This document shows positions 27,003-35,546 of a stretch of DNA of 41,941 nt, piece by piece (the first letter of the stretch is position 1; the number at the start of each line of letters is the position of its first letter). A program made the translations under genes and the position numbers. The notes under the pieces were generated by a model. That model ran no database searches and was not told where the DNA came from. It saw only the letters and a program-made list of their open reading frames with translations. The DNA comes from a virus: IMG/VR virus record IMGVR_UViG_3300042509_002940, positions 1-41,941 of that record. The stretch is one strand, 5' to 3'.

Positions 27003-28201
27003 AAATATCAAGTGATCCATCTAAGTACACATATAAGTGGAGATATTTAGAAATAGCTAGATACATTCCACAACTAAAAAGAGTCATTAGAGAAAAGAAA
27101 AATGACTTTCCAATTCTTCTTGATGTAGATGTAATTAAAAAGTATTCTGACAAGTATGACAATACCGGAATATACAGTTCTATCTGGCATTTTGATGATC
27201 AAGATCTTTCCAAGGCTACTAGGTTGGGTTCTTTATATTTTGATATAGACAATAGCGACATAAGTATTTCTTGGCAAGAAGCTAAAACTTTGTATCTTCA
27301 TTTGTTAAATTTTATACCAGAAGAATCAATAATAGTTTATTACACAGGTAAAAAAGGTTTCCATATTGAATGTGAAGCTTTAGCTTTGGGCATAAATCCA
27401 TCAAATAGACTTCCAACCTTATATAGATATATAGCAAAAGACTTATCAGTAAGTCTGAACTTAAATTCTTTAGACTTTTCTGTATACGATGCCAGAAGAA
27501 TGTGGAGATTACCTGGAACTAAACACCAAGATACTGGTCTTTTTAAAACTAAATTAAGTAAACAAATTTTATTCAGCGACATAGAATCGATAACGGAATA
27601 CTCTTCTGTGTTACAGGACAATTCTATTCCTGAACAACAGTTTAACTTTACTGCTAACGAATGGTTTAGGCAGTACTCTTATCAAATGGAAGAAGAAAAG
27701 AATAAGCCAAAGGATGTATTAGCTTATTTTAATGAGTTTGGTTCAAATGGTAGGGTTAATTTTGATGATCGAAATAAAGTCTTTGATAAAAAAAACTTAT
27801 TAAACAGCTGCTCAGCATTTTCTAGAATAGAAAAAGAAGCGACTGAAAACCATCATATCGATCATGAGTCTAGACTATTTCTTTGCTCTATATTAACTTA
27901 CACTGATGAATCGGTACAATATCTACATGAAGTATTATCAAAGTGTGACGATTATAATCCCAAGAAGTCTTCTGCTCACATAGAAGACTGGATAAAAAGA
28001 AGAGAAATAGGGATAGGAGGAAGACCCTATACCTGCGCTAGAGCTAACTCAGCCGGCGTTGGTTGTGGAGACTGCTCATTGGAATATAAGAAAAAGTGGG
28101 TAAAGATAGGCGATAAGTTTGTTGAGACAAATGACAAGAATGAACCATCGCCAATTAGATTCGCATATAAAATAGTTAAGAAAGGAGAAAAAAATGATTG
28201 A
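26999..28201 (+). CDS. Archaeo-eukaryotic-type primase (AEP)
   Basis: 400 residues. The AEP catalytic motifs are visible: LYFDIDN (D82, D84), YTGKKGFHIE (residues 116-124, the S/T-G-x-K-G-x-H motif) and DARRMWRLPGTKH (165-176). A C-terminal Cys-rich region, CARANSAGVGCGDC, likely binds zinc. It makes primers for the DnaE-type polymerase encoded two genes on. Pairing with a DnaB-like helicase instead of a DnaG primase is a phage-like combination. It ends eight bases into the next gene. Confidence 0.87.
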   Translation: MKISSDPSKYTYKWRYLEIARYIPQLKRVIREKKNDFPILLDVDVIKKYSDKYDNTGIYSSIWHFDDQDLSKATRLGSLYFDIDNSDISISWQEAKTLYLHLLNFIPEESIIVYYTGKKGFHIECEALALGINPSNRLPTLYRYIAKDLSVSLNLNSLDFSVYDARRMWRLPGTKHQDTGLFKTKLSKQILFSDIESITEYSSVLQDNSIPEQQFNFTANEWFRQYSYQMEEEKNKPKDVLAYFNEFGSNGRVNFDDRNKVFDKKNLLNSCSAFSRIEKEATENHHIDHESRLFLCSILTYTDESVQYLHEVLSKCDDYNPKKSSAHIEDWIKRREIGIGGRPYTCARANSAGVGCGDCSLEYKKKWVKIGDKFVETNDKNEPSPIRFAYKIVKKGEKND

Positions 28202-28397
28202 AAATGATGAAGATGTTATTGGAACTTGTAGTGAGTGCCATTCAGACCAGCCAGAACAGTACATGTACAGGAGCCCTTTTGCACAAGAAGGAAAGAATGT
28301 ACCGTGTAAATTTTGTGGTGGAGTTGTAATAATAACCTATAGGGAAACAAGAAATCAAGCCTTAGGACAAAGTGATAATAGTAGAGGAATAAGTTGA
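28194..28397 (+). CDS. Zinc-ribbon protein
   Basis: 67 residues with a strong AAAGGAG before the ATG. C12-x2-C15 and C38-x2-C41 form a complete zinc ribbon. It lies between primase and polymerase and its stop overlaps the polymerase TTG start (TTGA). Probably a replication or transcription accessory factor. Confidence 0.7.
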   Translation: MIENDEDVIGTCSECHSDQPEQYMYRSPFAQEGKNVPCKFCGGVVIITYRETRNQALGQSDNSRGIS

Positions 28398-31300
28398 AGA
28401 ATTGGACTAACCTACATAACCACACTGTTTACTCTACACTAGATGGACATGGTGGCGTAGAGCAATACCTTAATAGAGCTAAGGATCTTGGCATGGTCGG
28501 GTTAGCTACGACCGACCATGGCAATATCCACTCATGGCTAGATTTCTATGATGCCGGAATGAGCTGTGGAGTTAAGCCAATATTAGGTTCTGAATTCTAT
28601 CAAGCAAGAAAAACTCGTTTAGATAGAGACGAAGAAGAAAGAGCTGGCAAGTCAAAGAATGAATGGGAACAAAGAGGTCCATATCATATAACTATCCTTG
28701 CAAAGAATAATACTGGGTATCACAATATAATTAAAATGTCCTCTAGAGCTTTTACTGAGGGGTTCTATGTTAAGCCTAGAGTAGACCATGAATTAATTTC
28801 TCAACATTCTGATGGAATAATTGTATTATCAGGCTGTCTGAATGGAGAGGTTTCTCAAGCACTCCTGAGAAAAGACTATAATACTGCGCTTATGCATGCA
28901 AGTTCTATGCAAGATATTGTAGGTAAAGAAAACTATTTCATAGAAATTCAAAACCATGGAATAGAAGAGCAGCTACGAATCATACCAGATCTAATAAAGA
29001 TAGCTAATTCAATAGGTGCTAAAGTTGTTCCTTCCGGAGACTGTCATTACGTACATCAAGACGACGCACATGCTCATGACATAATGCTATGCGTAGCAAC
29101 TAACTCCAACATAAATACACCAAATAGATTTTCTTTTTCTGGTGATCAATTTTACCTACAGTCTTACGACGAAATGGCTAAAGTTTTTACAGAAGAGTAT
29201 CTTAAAAATACCATGCATGTAAACGACATGGTAGATGTTAATCTTAAATTTGGAGAAATACATTTCCCTAACTTTCCTATACCAACAAATGAGTCTTCAA
29301 CTGAATACTTTGAAAGACTGGCATGGAATGGATTAAAAAAAAGATATGGTGAAGATCTGTCGCAAGAAGTTTTAGACAGAGCTAACTATGAGCTTAGAGT
29401 TGTCAAGGAAATGGGTTTCCCAGAATACTTTTTAGTTGTATCTGATTTAGTTCAATGGGCTAAAGAAAATGATATTAGAGTTGGATGGGGAAGAGGATCT
29501 GCTGCTGGCAGTGTATTGTCCTATGCTTTTGGCATAACAAATCTAGATCCAATTAAGTTTGGTCTTATGTTTGAAAGATTTCTTGTCGAGGGCCGAAAGT
29601 CAATGCCAGACATCGACCTAGACTTTGACGATAGGCATAGAGATAGAGTTATAGAGTATGCCCGTCAAAAATATGGAACAGATCACGTAGCCCACATATG
29701 TACATTCAATAGGACTGGAGCAAGACAGTCTATTAGGGATGCCGCAAGAGCCTTAGGATATGATTTTTCCGGGGGAGATAGAGTATCTAAACTTGTTCCA
29801 CCACCAGTCTTAGGTGTATCAAAAAGTCTTACAGAGTGCATGGAAGTAGCAGAGTTTAGTTCTGAATATAATTCCAATGAAGATAGTAAAAAAATAATAG
29901 ATACAGCTTTTGGTCTTGAAGGTTTAGTCAGACAAACTGGAGTCCATGCAGCTGGAGTGGTTATATCTAGAGACGCACTAACCGACTATCTTCCCATAAT
30001 GCAAAAGGGTGTAGACTCACCCATGGTTACTCAATGGGACATGGGCAGAGTAGAACAATGTGGACTTCTTAAAATTGACTTCTTAGGTTTAAGAAACCTA
30101 GGCGTTATAGATGAATGTATTCAGCTTGTAAAGAGAACAAAGTCAATTGACATTGACCTAGAAAAAATACCTCTCGATGACAAAAGAACTTTTGAGGAGC
30201 TATGTAAAGGTAATGCTATAGGAGTATTCCAACTTGAGTCTTCTGGCATGAGACAGCTTATGGTCCAGCTTCAGCCGCAAGATATCAAGGATATCATGGC
30301 TCTTATATCCTTGTATAGACCAGGTCCAATGGGCTCTGGAATGGATAAGCTTTACATAAATAGAAAGCATGGTAGGTCTGAAATTAATTATGACCATCCT
30401 TCTATGAAAATAGCTCTTGAAGACTCTCTTGGGATCATGTTATATCAAGAAGACGTCCTAGCTGTTGCTAGAGCATTAGCTGGCTTTACTGTTTCCGAAG
30501 CTGATGACCTAAGAAAAGTAATTGGCAAAAAACAGATGGACAAAATTGCAAAGATAAGAAGAAAATTTGTTGAGGGATGCATCTCAAACTCAGATATATC
30601 TGAAGAAAAAGCCAACAAGATATTTTCTGATATCGAATATTTCGGTGGATACGGATTCAACAGAGCTCACGCAGCAAGCTATGCAATGGTTTCCTATGTT
30701 ACAGCATACCTAAAGACTCACTACGTAGCAGAATACATGGCAGCTCTTTTAACTTCTGTTGCGGGAAATAAAGATAAGTCATCCGTATATCTTTCTGACT
30801 GTAGAAAAACAAATATAAAAGTTCAACCTCCATCAATCAATAGATCACTTCATGACTTTGACGTAGTGTCTGACTCTGAGATTCTCTTTGGTCTATCAGC
30901 TATAAATGGAATAGGACCTTCAATTGCTGATGCAATAATATCCTGTAGAGACTTAGACAATCCTTATACATCTATGCATGACTTCTTTAGAAGATCTGAT
31001 ACATCTGTTCTTAAAAAATCTACATTAGAACACCTTGGTGCAGCAGGTGCATTCGATGAACTGTTTCAGATTAATGAAGAAATAGAAATTAGTAGAAGAA
31101 AAGAATTAGAAATTCTTGAAAGAGAAAAAAATGAACTAGGAATATATGTATCTAGGCATCCTATCGAAGGAATTTGGGATTCCATAAGACCAAAAATAGA
31201 TTCCGAAATATTTGAACTATCAGATCTTTATGCTGGTTCTAAAACAAAAATTGGTGGGATCATTACTTCAGTTAAAAAAATGATAACCAAAAAAGGCATG

Positions 31301-31717
31301 AAGATGTTCAAGCTGAATATAGATGATGTTACTTCAGGAATAGAAGTTATTGTATTTCCAAAAGAAGCAAAAAATATTCCAGATGACTTCTTCTCTGAGG
31401 GGGACATAATCATTGTGTCTGGCTCAATTGCAAAAGAAGGAGATGAAGAAAATTCTGCCGTAAAAGTTATATACTCTTCATCAGAAAAAGTTGATCATTC
31501 TATTTTAAGTGGTGGTAAGTCTATCTTTTTAAGATCTAATACACTGTTAAGTAATGAAATCATACAGTCGCTTTATGATATAATTAATAATGCAAATGGT
31601 TCATCAATAGTATTTCTTGAAATGCTAGATGAGAATAAAAAATATACATTTAAATTCAATAAAACTACTTCTACAAAAGTAGAAAAAACTTTAAGATCAA
31701 TAGTTGGACTAGGATAG
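28394..31717 (+). CDS. dnaE: DNA polymerase III alpha subunit (DnaE type)
   Basis: 1107 residues from a TTG in a TTGA overlap. The PHP domain is at the N-terminus (LHNHTVYSTLDG at 7-18, TTDHGN, SGDCHYVHQDD) with metal ligands apparently intact, so it may proofread. Family C polymerase core: GWGRGSAAGSVLSYAFGI, PDIDLDF with catalytic D406 and D408, KIDFLGLRNL carrying the third Asp, and GYGFNRAHAASYAMVSY. A C-terminal OB-fold domain (TKIGGIITSVKKMITKKGM) is present. This is close to full bacterial length. A phage replicase of family C, rather than A or B, points to replication independent of the host alpha subunit. Confidence 0.95.
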   Translation: MKNWTNLHNHTVYSTLDGHGGVEQYLNRAKDLGMVGLATTDHGNIHSWLDFYDAGMSCGVKPILGSEFYQARKTRLDRDEEERAGKSKNEWEQRGPYHITILAKNNTGYHNIIKMSSRAFTEGFYVKPRVDHELISQHSDGIIVLSGCLNGEVSQALLRKDYNTALMHASSMQDIVGKENYFIEIQNHGIEEQLRIIPDLIKIANSIGAKVVPSGDCHYVHQDDAHAHDIMLCVATNSNINTPNRFSFSGDQFYLQSYDEMAKVFTEEYLKNTMHVNDMVDVNLKFGEIHFPNFPIPTNESSTEYFERLAWNGLKKRYGEDLSQEVLDRANYELRVVKEMGFPEYFLVVSDLVQWAKENDIRVGWGRGSAAGSVLSYAFGITNLDPIKFGLMFERFLVEGRKSMPDIDLDFDDRHRDRVIEYARQKYGTDHVAHICTFNRTGARQSIRDAARALGYDFSGGDRVSKLVPPPVLGVSKSLTECMEVAEFSSEYNSNEDSKKIIDTAFGLEGLVRQTGVHAAGVVISRDALTDYLPIMQKGVDSPMVTQWDMGRVEQCGLLKIDFLGLRNLGVIDECIQLVKRTKSIDIDLEKIPLDDKRTFEELCKGNAIGVFQLESSGMRQLMVQLQPQDIKDIMALISLYRPGPMGSGMDKLYINRKHGRSEINYDHPSMKIALEDSLGIMLYQEDVLAVARALAGFTVSEADDLRKVIGKKQMDKIAKIRRKFVEGCISNSDISEEKANKIFSDIEYFGGYGFNRAHAASYAMVSYVTAYLKTHYVAEYMAALLTSVAGNKDKSSVYLSDCRKTNIKVQPPSINRSLHDFDVVSDSEILFGLSAINGIGPSIADAIISCRDLDNPYTSMHDFFRRSDTSVLKKSTLEHLGAAGAFDELFQINEEIEISRRKELEILEREKNELGIYVSRHPIEGIWDSIRPKIDSEIFELSDLYAGSKTKIGGIITSVKKMITKKGMKMFKLNIDDVTSGIEVIVFPKEAKNIPDDFFSEGDIIIVSGSIAKEGDEENSAVKVIYSSSEKVDHSILSGGKSIFLRSNTLLSNEIIQSLYDIINNANGSSIVFLEMLDENKKYTFKFNKTTSTKVEKTLRSIVGLG

Positions 31718-31720
31718 GAT

Positions 31721-32086
31721 ATGATAAGTCAAGTAGTAATTAACCCCTCAAATAGATCTTGTTGGACATTTTGCTCATGCTGCAATAGATGTCAAGATAA
31801 AGGTCGTTATTCAAAATGCTCAGACTGCAGTGGAAGATATGATCCAAAGCTTAAGGTTCTTCCAGACCCAGATGATTTTTGCGATTGTAAAAACGGAGTT
31901 CTTAGATGGAGAACAAAAGAAGGTCGCTTGATATTAACTAAATTTAAGAGTAATCCTTTTAAGGCTGAAGTTAAATATGTAAAAAAGACTGAAGATGAAA
32001 GAGACTGGGACTCTTACGTTGGAGACATGAGAGAGAAGTTAGATGACCCAACATGGAACCCTATAGCAATAGTAGATGAGGATTAA
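31721..32086 (+). CDS. Cysteine-rich zinc-binding-like protein
   Basis: 121 residues with nine cysteines in the first 56: C14, C18, C20, C21, C24, C33, C36, C54, C56. The knuckle-like CNRC and CSDC pairs suggest one or two zinc sites. The second half is charged and lacks cysteine. It starts three bases after dnaE and ends in TAATG. No family recognised; a nucleic-acid-binding accessory is plausible. Confidence 0.62.
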   Translation: MISQVVINPSNRSCWTFCSCCNRCQDKGRYSKCSDCSGRYDPKLKVLPDPDDFCDCKNGVLRWRTKEGRLILTKFKSNPFKAEVKYVKKTEDERDWDSYVGDMREKLDDPTWNPIAIVDED

Positions 32087-32292
32087 TGAAATCTGAAAAC
32101 GGAAGAGTTATAAAAGGTAATGTTAAGCTAATAGAGTATGGTGACGGCTCTTCACAAGTAGATAATTATTTTCTACAAATCGGAGTCGCTGGATTGTATT
32201 GCTCTAAAAAAGAATTAAATGATCTATATATGGCATTAAATTACTATATCAATATAGATGAGATTATCGAATGCCAATTAGATTTTAAATAG
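32086..32292 (+). CDS. Small hypothetical protein
   Basis: 68 residues in a TAATG overlap with the cysteine-rich gene. Beta strands (KLIEYGDGSSQVDNYFLQIG) then a helix (KKELNDLYMALNYYIN). No motif recognised. Confidence 0.55.
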   Translation: MKSENGRVIKGNVKLIEYGDGSSQVDNYFLQIGVAGLYCSKKELNDLYMALNYYINIDEIIECQLDFK

Positions 32293-32301
32293 GAGACGAT
32301 T

Positions 32302-32481
32302 ATGAGCTGGCCATATAATGAATATGATCAAATGGAAATAGGAAAAACAGGCTGGATTCCAGTTGGTGAAGGTTCTTTTAAAAACAAATACAATAATCAT
32401 ACCATTGATGAATCTGGTTGCGAATACGATGAAAATGGAAATATGATATATAGCCCGAATGGAAAAGATGAACAAAATTAA
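32302..32481 (+). CDS. Small hypothetical protein, Asn/Tyr rich
   Basis: 59 residues with AGGAG upstream of the ATG at 32302. Rich in Gly, Asn and Tyr with an acidic end (CEYDENGNMIYSPNG). It overlaps the RecB-like gene start by about 14 bases. No family recognised. Confidence 0.55.
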   Translation: MSWPYNEYDQMEIGKTGWIPVGEGSFKNKYNNHTIDESGCEYDENGNMIYSPNGKDEQN

Positions 32482-33272
32482 AGTAAGGACCATCAAAGAG
32501 TTGGATCCTCTCCAGGTATTATCATTAACTGATTTTAGCTACTCAAGAATAGATACATATAAGATGTGTCCCTCAAAGTACTTCTACTCTTATGTACAAA
32601 AAGAGCCGAGAACCTTTAACGATGCTGCTGTACTTGGTAACATTGTACACTCTGTCCTAGAAGAATGCCTAGACAACGATAAGCAGATGGATGTAAACGA
32701 GCTTCAGGGTGAATACGTCAAGCAAATTTCTTCATATGATCCGACCGGAATCATACCAGATAACTTAATCCAAGTTGGTTCAGAAATACTTGATGAATTT
32801 TATGATAAACATTCTGGTGATACTTTTAATATTTATGATAAAGAATTTGGTTTTAGTTTTGTATTAGGAAACTATCTCATCAATGGATATATAGATAGAA
32901 TAGATTTTTATGATGAAGATACTATAAATATAATAGACTACAAGACCCGGAAAATGGGAAGTTACTCAAAAGGATCTTCCAAACAATCTTCAGCTTGGCA
33001 TATACGCCTTAGCAGTATCAACAGCTTTTCCGGATAAAACAATTAGGGCAGAGCTTTACTACTTAAGATCTGGTAAAAGAAAATCACACACATTTTCACC
33101 AGAAGATATAGAGCAAGTAAAGGTAAATCTACTTAGTAATATTAATAAAATTGTAGAGGATAATTCGTTTAACCCCACTTCAAATGAAAGAAATTGCACC
33201 TTCTGTGACTATGGTAAATCAGGAGTATGTGCTACTGGGCTGAGCAGACTAAAAAGAATGGGTAAAGCATAA
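32468..33272 (+). CDS. RecB-family nuclease split by a +1 shift at CGG
   Basis: From the ATG at 32468 the zero frame runs through SLTDFSYSRIDTYKMCPSKY and LINGYIDRIDFYDEDTINII to DYKT, then CGG (32948) and a stop at 33035. Reading +1 from the second base of CGG gives GKWEVTQKDLPNNLQLGIYA and continues to the TAA at 33270. This restores the family's D-Y-K-T-G-K motif and Q-L-x-x-Y-A helix, for 267 residues in all. Asp (YIDRID) and Asp/Lys of DYK are the catalytic residues; C-terminal CTFCDYGKSGVC with the N-terminal C is an iron-sulfur motif. Likely an exonuclease for recombination or DNA processing. A real one-base insertion is the alternative. Confidence 0.75.
32948..32950 (+). other. CGG codon at +1 frameshift junction (nuclease gene)
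   Basis: Zero frame AAG ACC CGG AAA ATG; +1 frame GGA AAA TGG GAA. Skipping the C gives DYKT-GKWEV, the expected conserved motif. There is a run of three C here, so at this one site a simple insertion is more plausible than at the others. Confidence 0.65.
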
Positions 33273-33273
33273 A

Positions 33274-33296
33274 GGCCAGGGGATGAACCCCTGGCC
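33274..33296. terminator. Nine-pair hairpin between convergent genes
   Basis: GGCCAGGGG-ATGAA-CCCCTGGCC, perfect stem. It lies between the + strand nuclease stop (33272) and the end of the minus-strand gene (33320), so it can serve both. The T-rich tail is better on the minus side (TTTATGCTTT). Confidence 0.75.
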
Positions 33297-33319
33297 AGTA
33301 AGCTTAGTTTAAGTTAGGA

Positions 33320-33490
33320 TCAGAATGCTTCAACTGGGTTAGACAAGCTGTCTTCTACAAGTGAGAAGTTATTCTCGACAACAATCTTTGTTGCCTCCTT
33401 GTGGCTGAAGCCCACCTTGCTGAGTTCGTCAATGACGTTCTCGTTGATGTTCTGATTGATGCTATTGATGATAGTGTTTAGTGTGTTCAT
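33320..33490 (-). CDS. Minus-strand small protein, UBA-like motif
   Basis: The only convincing minus-strand gene. 56 residues from the ATG at 33490; a TTG at 33526 would lie inside the promoter. Codons favour C endings (ATC, AAC, GAC, TTC, AAG) and GC content is higher than around it, as in highly expressed genes. The N-terminus is Asn/Ile rich (NTIINSINQNINENVI). The segment ELSKVGFSHKEATKIVVENN looks like a three-helix UBA/EF-Ts-N fold (G-F-S-x-x-E-A). The gene has its own promoter, palindrome and terminator, suggesting an independently regulated protein, perhaps early or regulatory. The UBA idea is inference only. Confidence 0.6.
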   Translation of the reverse strand: MNTLNTIINSINQNINENVIDELSKVGFSHKEATKIVVENNFSLVEDSLSNPVEAF

Positions 33491-33497
33491 GAGTGAT

Positions 33498-33526
33498 ACT
33501 ATATCTCCTATTTTGTGGTTTGTCAA
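33498..33526 (-). promoter_or_regulatory. Consensus sigma-70 promoter, apparently leaderless
   Basis: On the minus strand TTGACA (33526-33521), a 17-base spacer, then TATAGT (33503-33498). Seven bases separate the -10 box from ATG, so the transcript would begin at or next to the start codon. An AGGAG in the spacer could not be transcribed. This is the best promoter in the window by match to consensus. Confidence 0.7.
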
Positions 33527-33537
33527 CCTGTTGATAA
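33520..33537. promoter_or_regulatory. Palindromic operator candidate
   Basis: TTGTCAACCTGTTGATAA: an imperfect inverted repeat, 14 of 18 positions symmetric, with core TCAAC-CT-GTTGA. It covers the -35 box of the minus promoter and lies 6 bases upstream of the -35 candidate of the + promoter. A repressor dimer here could control both directions. Confidence 0.45.
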
Positions 33538-33543
33538 TTTTTT

Positions 33544-33572
33544 TTGTATTTTTATTTCCTGTAAAGTATAAT
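33544..33572 (+). promoter_or_regulatory. Promoter for 33604 gene cluster
   Basis: TTGTAT (33544-33549), 17 bases, TATAAT (33567-33572). Transcription would begin near 33579, leaving a short leader with AAGGA and GAGG before the ATG at 33604. Divergent from the minus-strand promoter. Confidence 0.55.
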
Positions 33573-33603
33573 ATTATTATGACTTAAGGACATAGAGGTT
33601 ATC

Positions 33604-34173
33604 ATGAAGCAGCCAGAAATAACAACTCCACAAGAGTTTTTTTTGGATAGATCTAAATTAAAAAAACACCCTAACTTTTCTAAAATTAAAAATGATTACA
33701 TTGATAAAGAAATATTAGAAAATGAATCCGCTAAAAAAATTAGTGGTAAAGGGAATGCGTATAAAAATACTAAATCGGGCTATAGACCTGACTTAGGTGG
33801 CAGTTTTAGATCTAACTGGGAAGCAAACTTCGCCAGGATTCTGCAGATATATAATATTAAATATGATTTTGAGCCGGTTGTTTTTCCTTTTCCAATTAAA
33901 AGAGGAACAAAAGCCTATACTCCAGATTTTTACGTAAACAAAACTACTGAATGGGTGGAGTTAAAAGGCTACTTAGATGAAAAAAGCAAGATAAAACTTA
34001 AAAGATTTAAAAGATATTATGAAGAGGAATTCAGTAAGCTTACTTTTATTATTAGTAAATATTCAACTGATGGAAAAAAATTTGCTGCAGAGATTGAAAT
34101 ACCAAAGGTTATCTTTTATGAAGACATTAGATTTTTTTATGCTGATAAGATACCCAATTGGGAAGGAAAGTAA
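33604..34173 (+). CDS. PD-(D/E)XK endonuclease
   Basis: 189 residues. The restriction-like core is clear: E73 in RSNWEANFARIL, D108 in YTPDFYV, and E119-L-K121 in WVELKGY, followed by a lysine-rich helix. The layout resembles T7 endonuclease I/TnsA-like phage nucleases. GNAYKNTKSGYRPDLGGSFRS precedes the core and may contact DNA. Probably a junction-resolving or DNA-processing nuclease. First gene of a cluster with its own promoter. Confidence 0.8.
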   Translation: MKQPEITTPQEFFLDRSKLKKHPNFSKIKNDYIDKEILENESAKKISGKGNAYKNTKSGYRPDLGGSFRSNWEANFARILQIYNIKYDFEPVVFPFPIKRGTKAYTPDFYVNKTTEWVELKGYLDEKSKIKLKRFKRYYEEEFSKLTFIISKYSTDGKKFAAEIEIPKVIFYEDIRFFYADKIPNWEGK

Positions 34174-35050
34174 ATGGCCTCTTATAAGGAACAATATTAT
34201 ACGTTAAGTGAAGACGAGATGCAAGATTTAATCGCTAAAGCAAAGGGTGGAAGTTCAAGCGCTCAATATGAATTACTTAAAGTGTTTAATAACTTTTTAA
34301 CAAAATATGTAACACTTTTATACTATGGAAAATATAACCTATCTGACTATGATATTAGGAGATTCACATCGCTCTTTGTTAAAGATAGTTTTGTTAGATT
34401 TAATCTAATGAAAAATCAATTAAATCAAGCTGGATACAAACACATAAACGAATGTCTACGACGGTATTACTTATATGGCAAAAAGATATGGTGACGAAGA
34501 AGATGTAAGACAGACAGTTAATACTACATTCTTCCAATGTATTACTAGATACCAAAGAAGGGATTCTGAAAAAGGACCTATTCCGTTTAGTGGTTTTTTG
34601 TATAGTTATTTTTTTTATCTATTAAAGAAAAATGTTGACACATTTCTTATTGATCAACTTGGCAGAAAGTCCTTCCCACTTTTATCTGATGAGGACAATT
34701 CATCAGATGATGATAGTGATGCTAAGCCAGGGTTTAAAGCTCCTCCAGTTGAGTACTCCATAGACGACATGCTGGGCACTCAGGAGGTCAATGAGATGTG
34801 GGTCATGGGAGAAGATTGCCATGCCCCATACAATAGGCTTACTGTTCAAGAAAGACAATTAATAAAATGGAAATTTGTTGATGGAAAAAAATCCTCAGAG
34901 ATAGCTCAGATTATAACCGAACATCCCAATACTGTAAGAGAACACATCTCAAAGGTGAAAATCAAAATACGTGATGCTATAATAGAGAACAATATGGAAG
35001 ACCTTATTAAGATGTTTAAGCTAGGTAAAAATGAACATTCAATCGATTGA
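34174..35050 (+). CDS. Sigma-like factor split by a +1 shift at CGG
   Basis: The zero frame encodes the first half of a sigma region 2-like domain (DLIAKAKGGSSSAQYELL to HINECLR), then CGG (34462) and TGA at 34492. The +1 frame from that codon reads GITYMAKRYGDEEDVRQTVN, then TTFFQCITRYQR, FLYSYFFYLLKKNVDTFLID and a region 4-like helix-turn-helix (LTVQERQLIKWKFVDGKKSS, then SEIAQIITEHPNTVREHI). Joined length is 291 residues. Starting the second frame at its ATG (34475) would leave region 2 incomplete in both products. It would redirect RNA polymerase to phage promoters. Exact homology is not tested; the sigma call rests on the domain pattern. Confidence 0.7.
34462..34464 (+). other. CGG codon at +1 frameshift junction (sigma gene)
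   Basis: Zero frame CTA CGA CGG TAT TAC; +1 frame GGT ATT ACT TAT ATG GCA. Nine codons later the zero frame stops. No homopolymer is present. Confidence 0.6.
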
Positions 35051-35546
35051 AAAATTAAATCAGTTACTGTCAGACTTCTTAAGTCCACAGATAACAGAAA
35101 TCATTAGCGCATATGGAACTGGTGATTTAGCCGACCAATATTTCGTTAGCATTCCAGAGATAGATATTGTCGATATGACAATGGCTGATCTAGCCTCACT
35201 TGTAGCTAGAACCTCAAACGTGTATGGTAGAGTTACTAGATTTGCAGGCATGGCTAGAGCGCATCATAAACTTTGCGAAGGTAGATATAAGAAGATTTAT
35301 AAATCAAATAGAACTGGGAAGAATGAAGCTGAGAGAGAAGCTAATGCGCTTGAAGCTGCAGAAGAACAGTATACTGAAATGGTTACGGCAGAATCAATTG
35401 TTCAGTTAGCTGAATCAATGGAAGGTGCAGCAAGAATAGCCTCAGAGTCAGCTAGAAAGCTCATAGACAAGATGCAGTCTATGCAAATAGCTTATTCTAG
35501 AGAAGAAAAAGGATCATACCTAGAAAGTGACTTTAGTACATACTGA
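35031..35546 (+). CDS. Helical phage protein, unknown
   Basis: 171 residues, overlapping the sigma-like gene by 20 bases. Helical, with long Glu/Ala/Arg stretches such as EAEREANALEAAEEQYTEMV that suggest a coiled coil. No catalytic motif or cysteine cluster. Function unknown; co-transcribed with the sigma-like gene. Confidence 0.6.
   Translation: MNIQSIEKLNQLLSDFLSPQITEIISAYGTGDLADQYFVSIPEIDIVDMTMADLASLVARTSNVYGRVTRFAGMARAHHKLCEGRYKKIYKSNRTGKNEAEREANALEAAEEQYTEMVTAESIVQLAESMEGAARIASESARKLIDKMQSMQIAYSREEKGSYLESDFSTY

Noticed and set aside
33491-33526. TTG start at 33526 for the minus-strand gene
   Set aside because: It would lie within the -35 box of the gene's own promoter, so it would not be transcribed from it.
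34475-35050. Separate gene starting at the ATG at 34475
   Set aside because: It would begin in the middle of a sigma region 2-like domain, and the upstream frame would have no ending of its own; joined +1 decoding explains both better.
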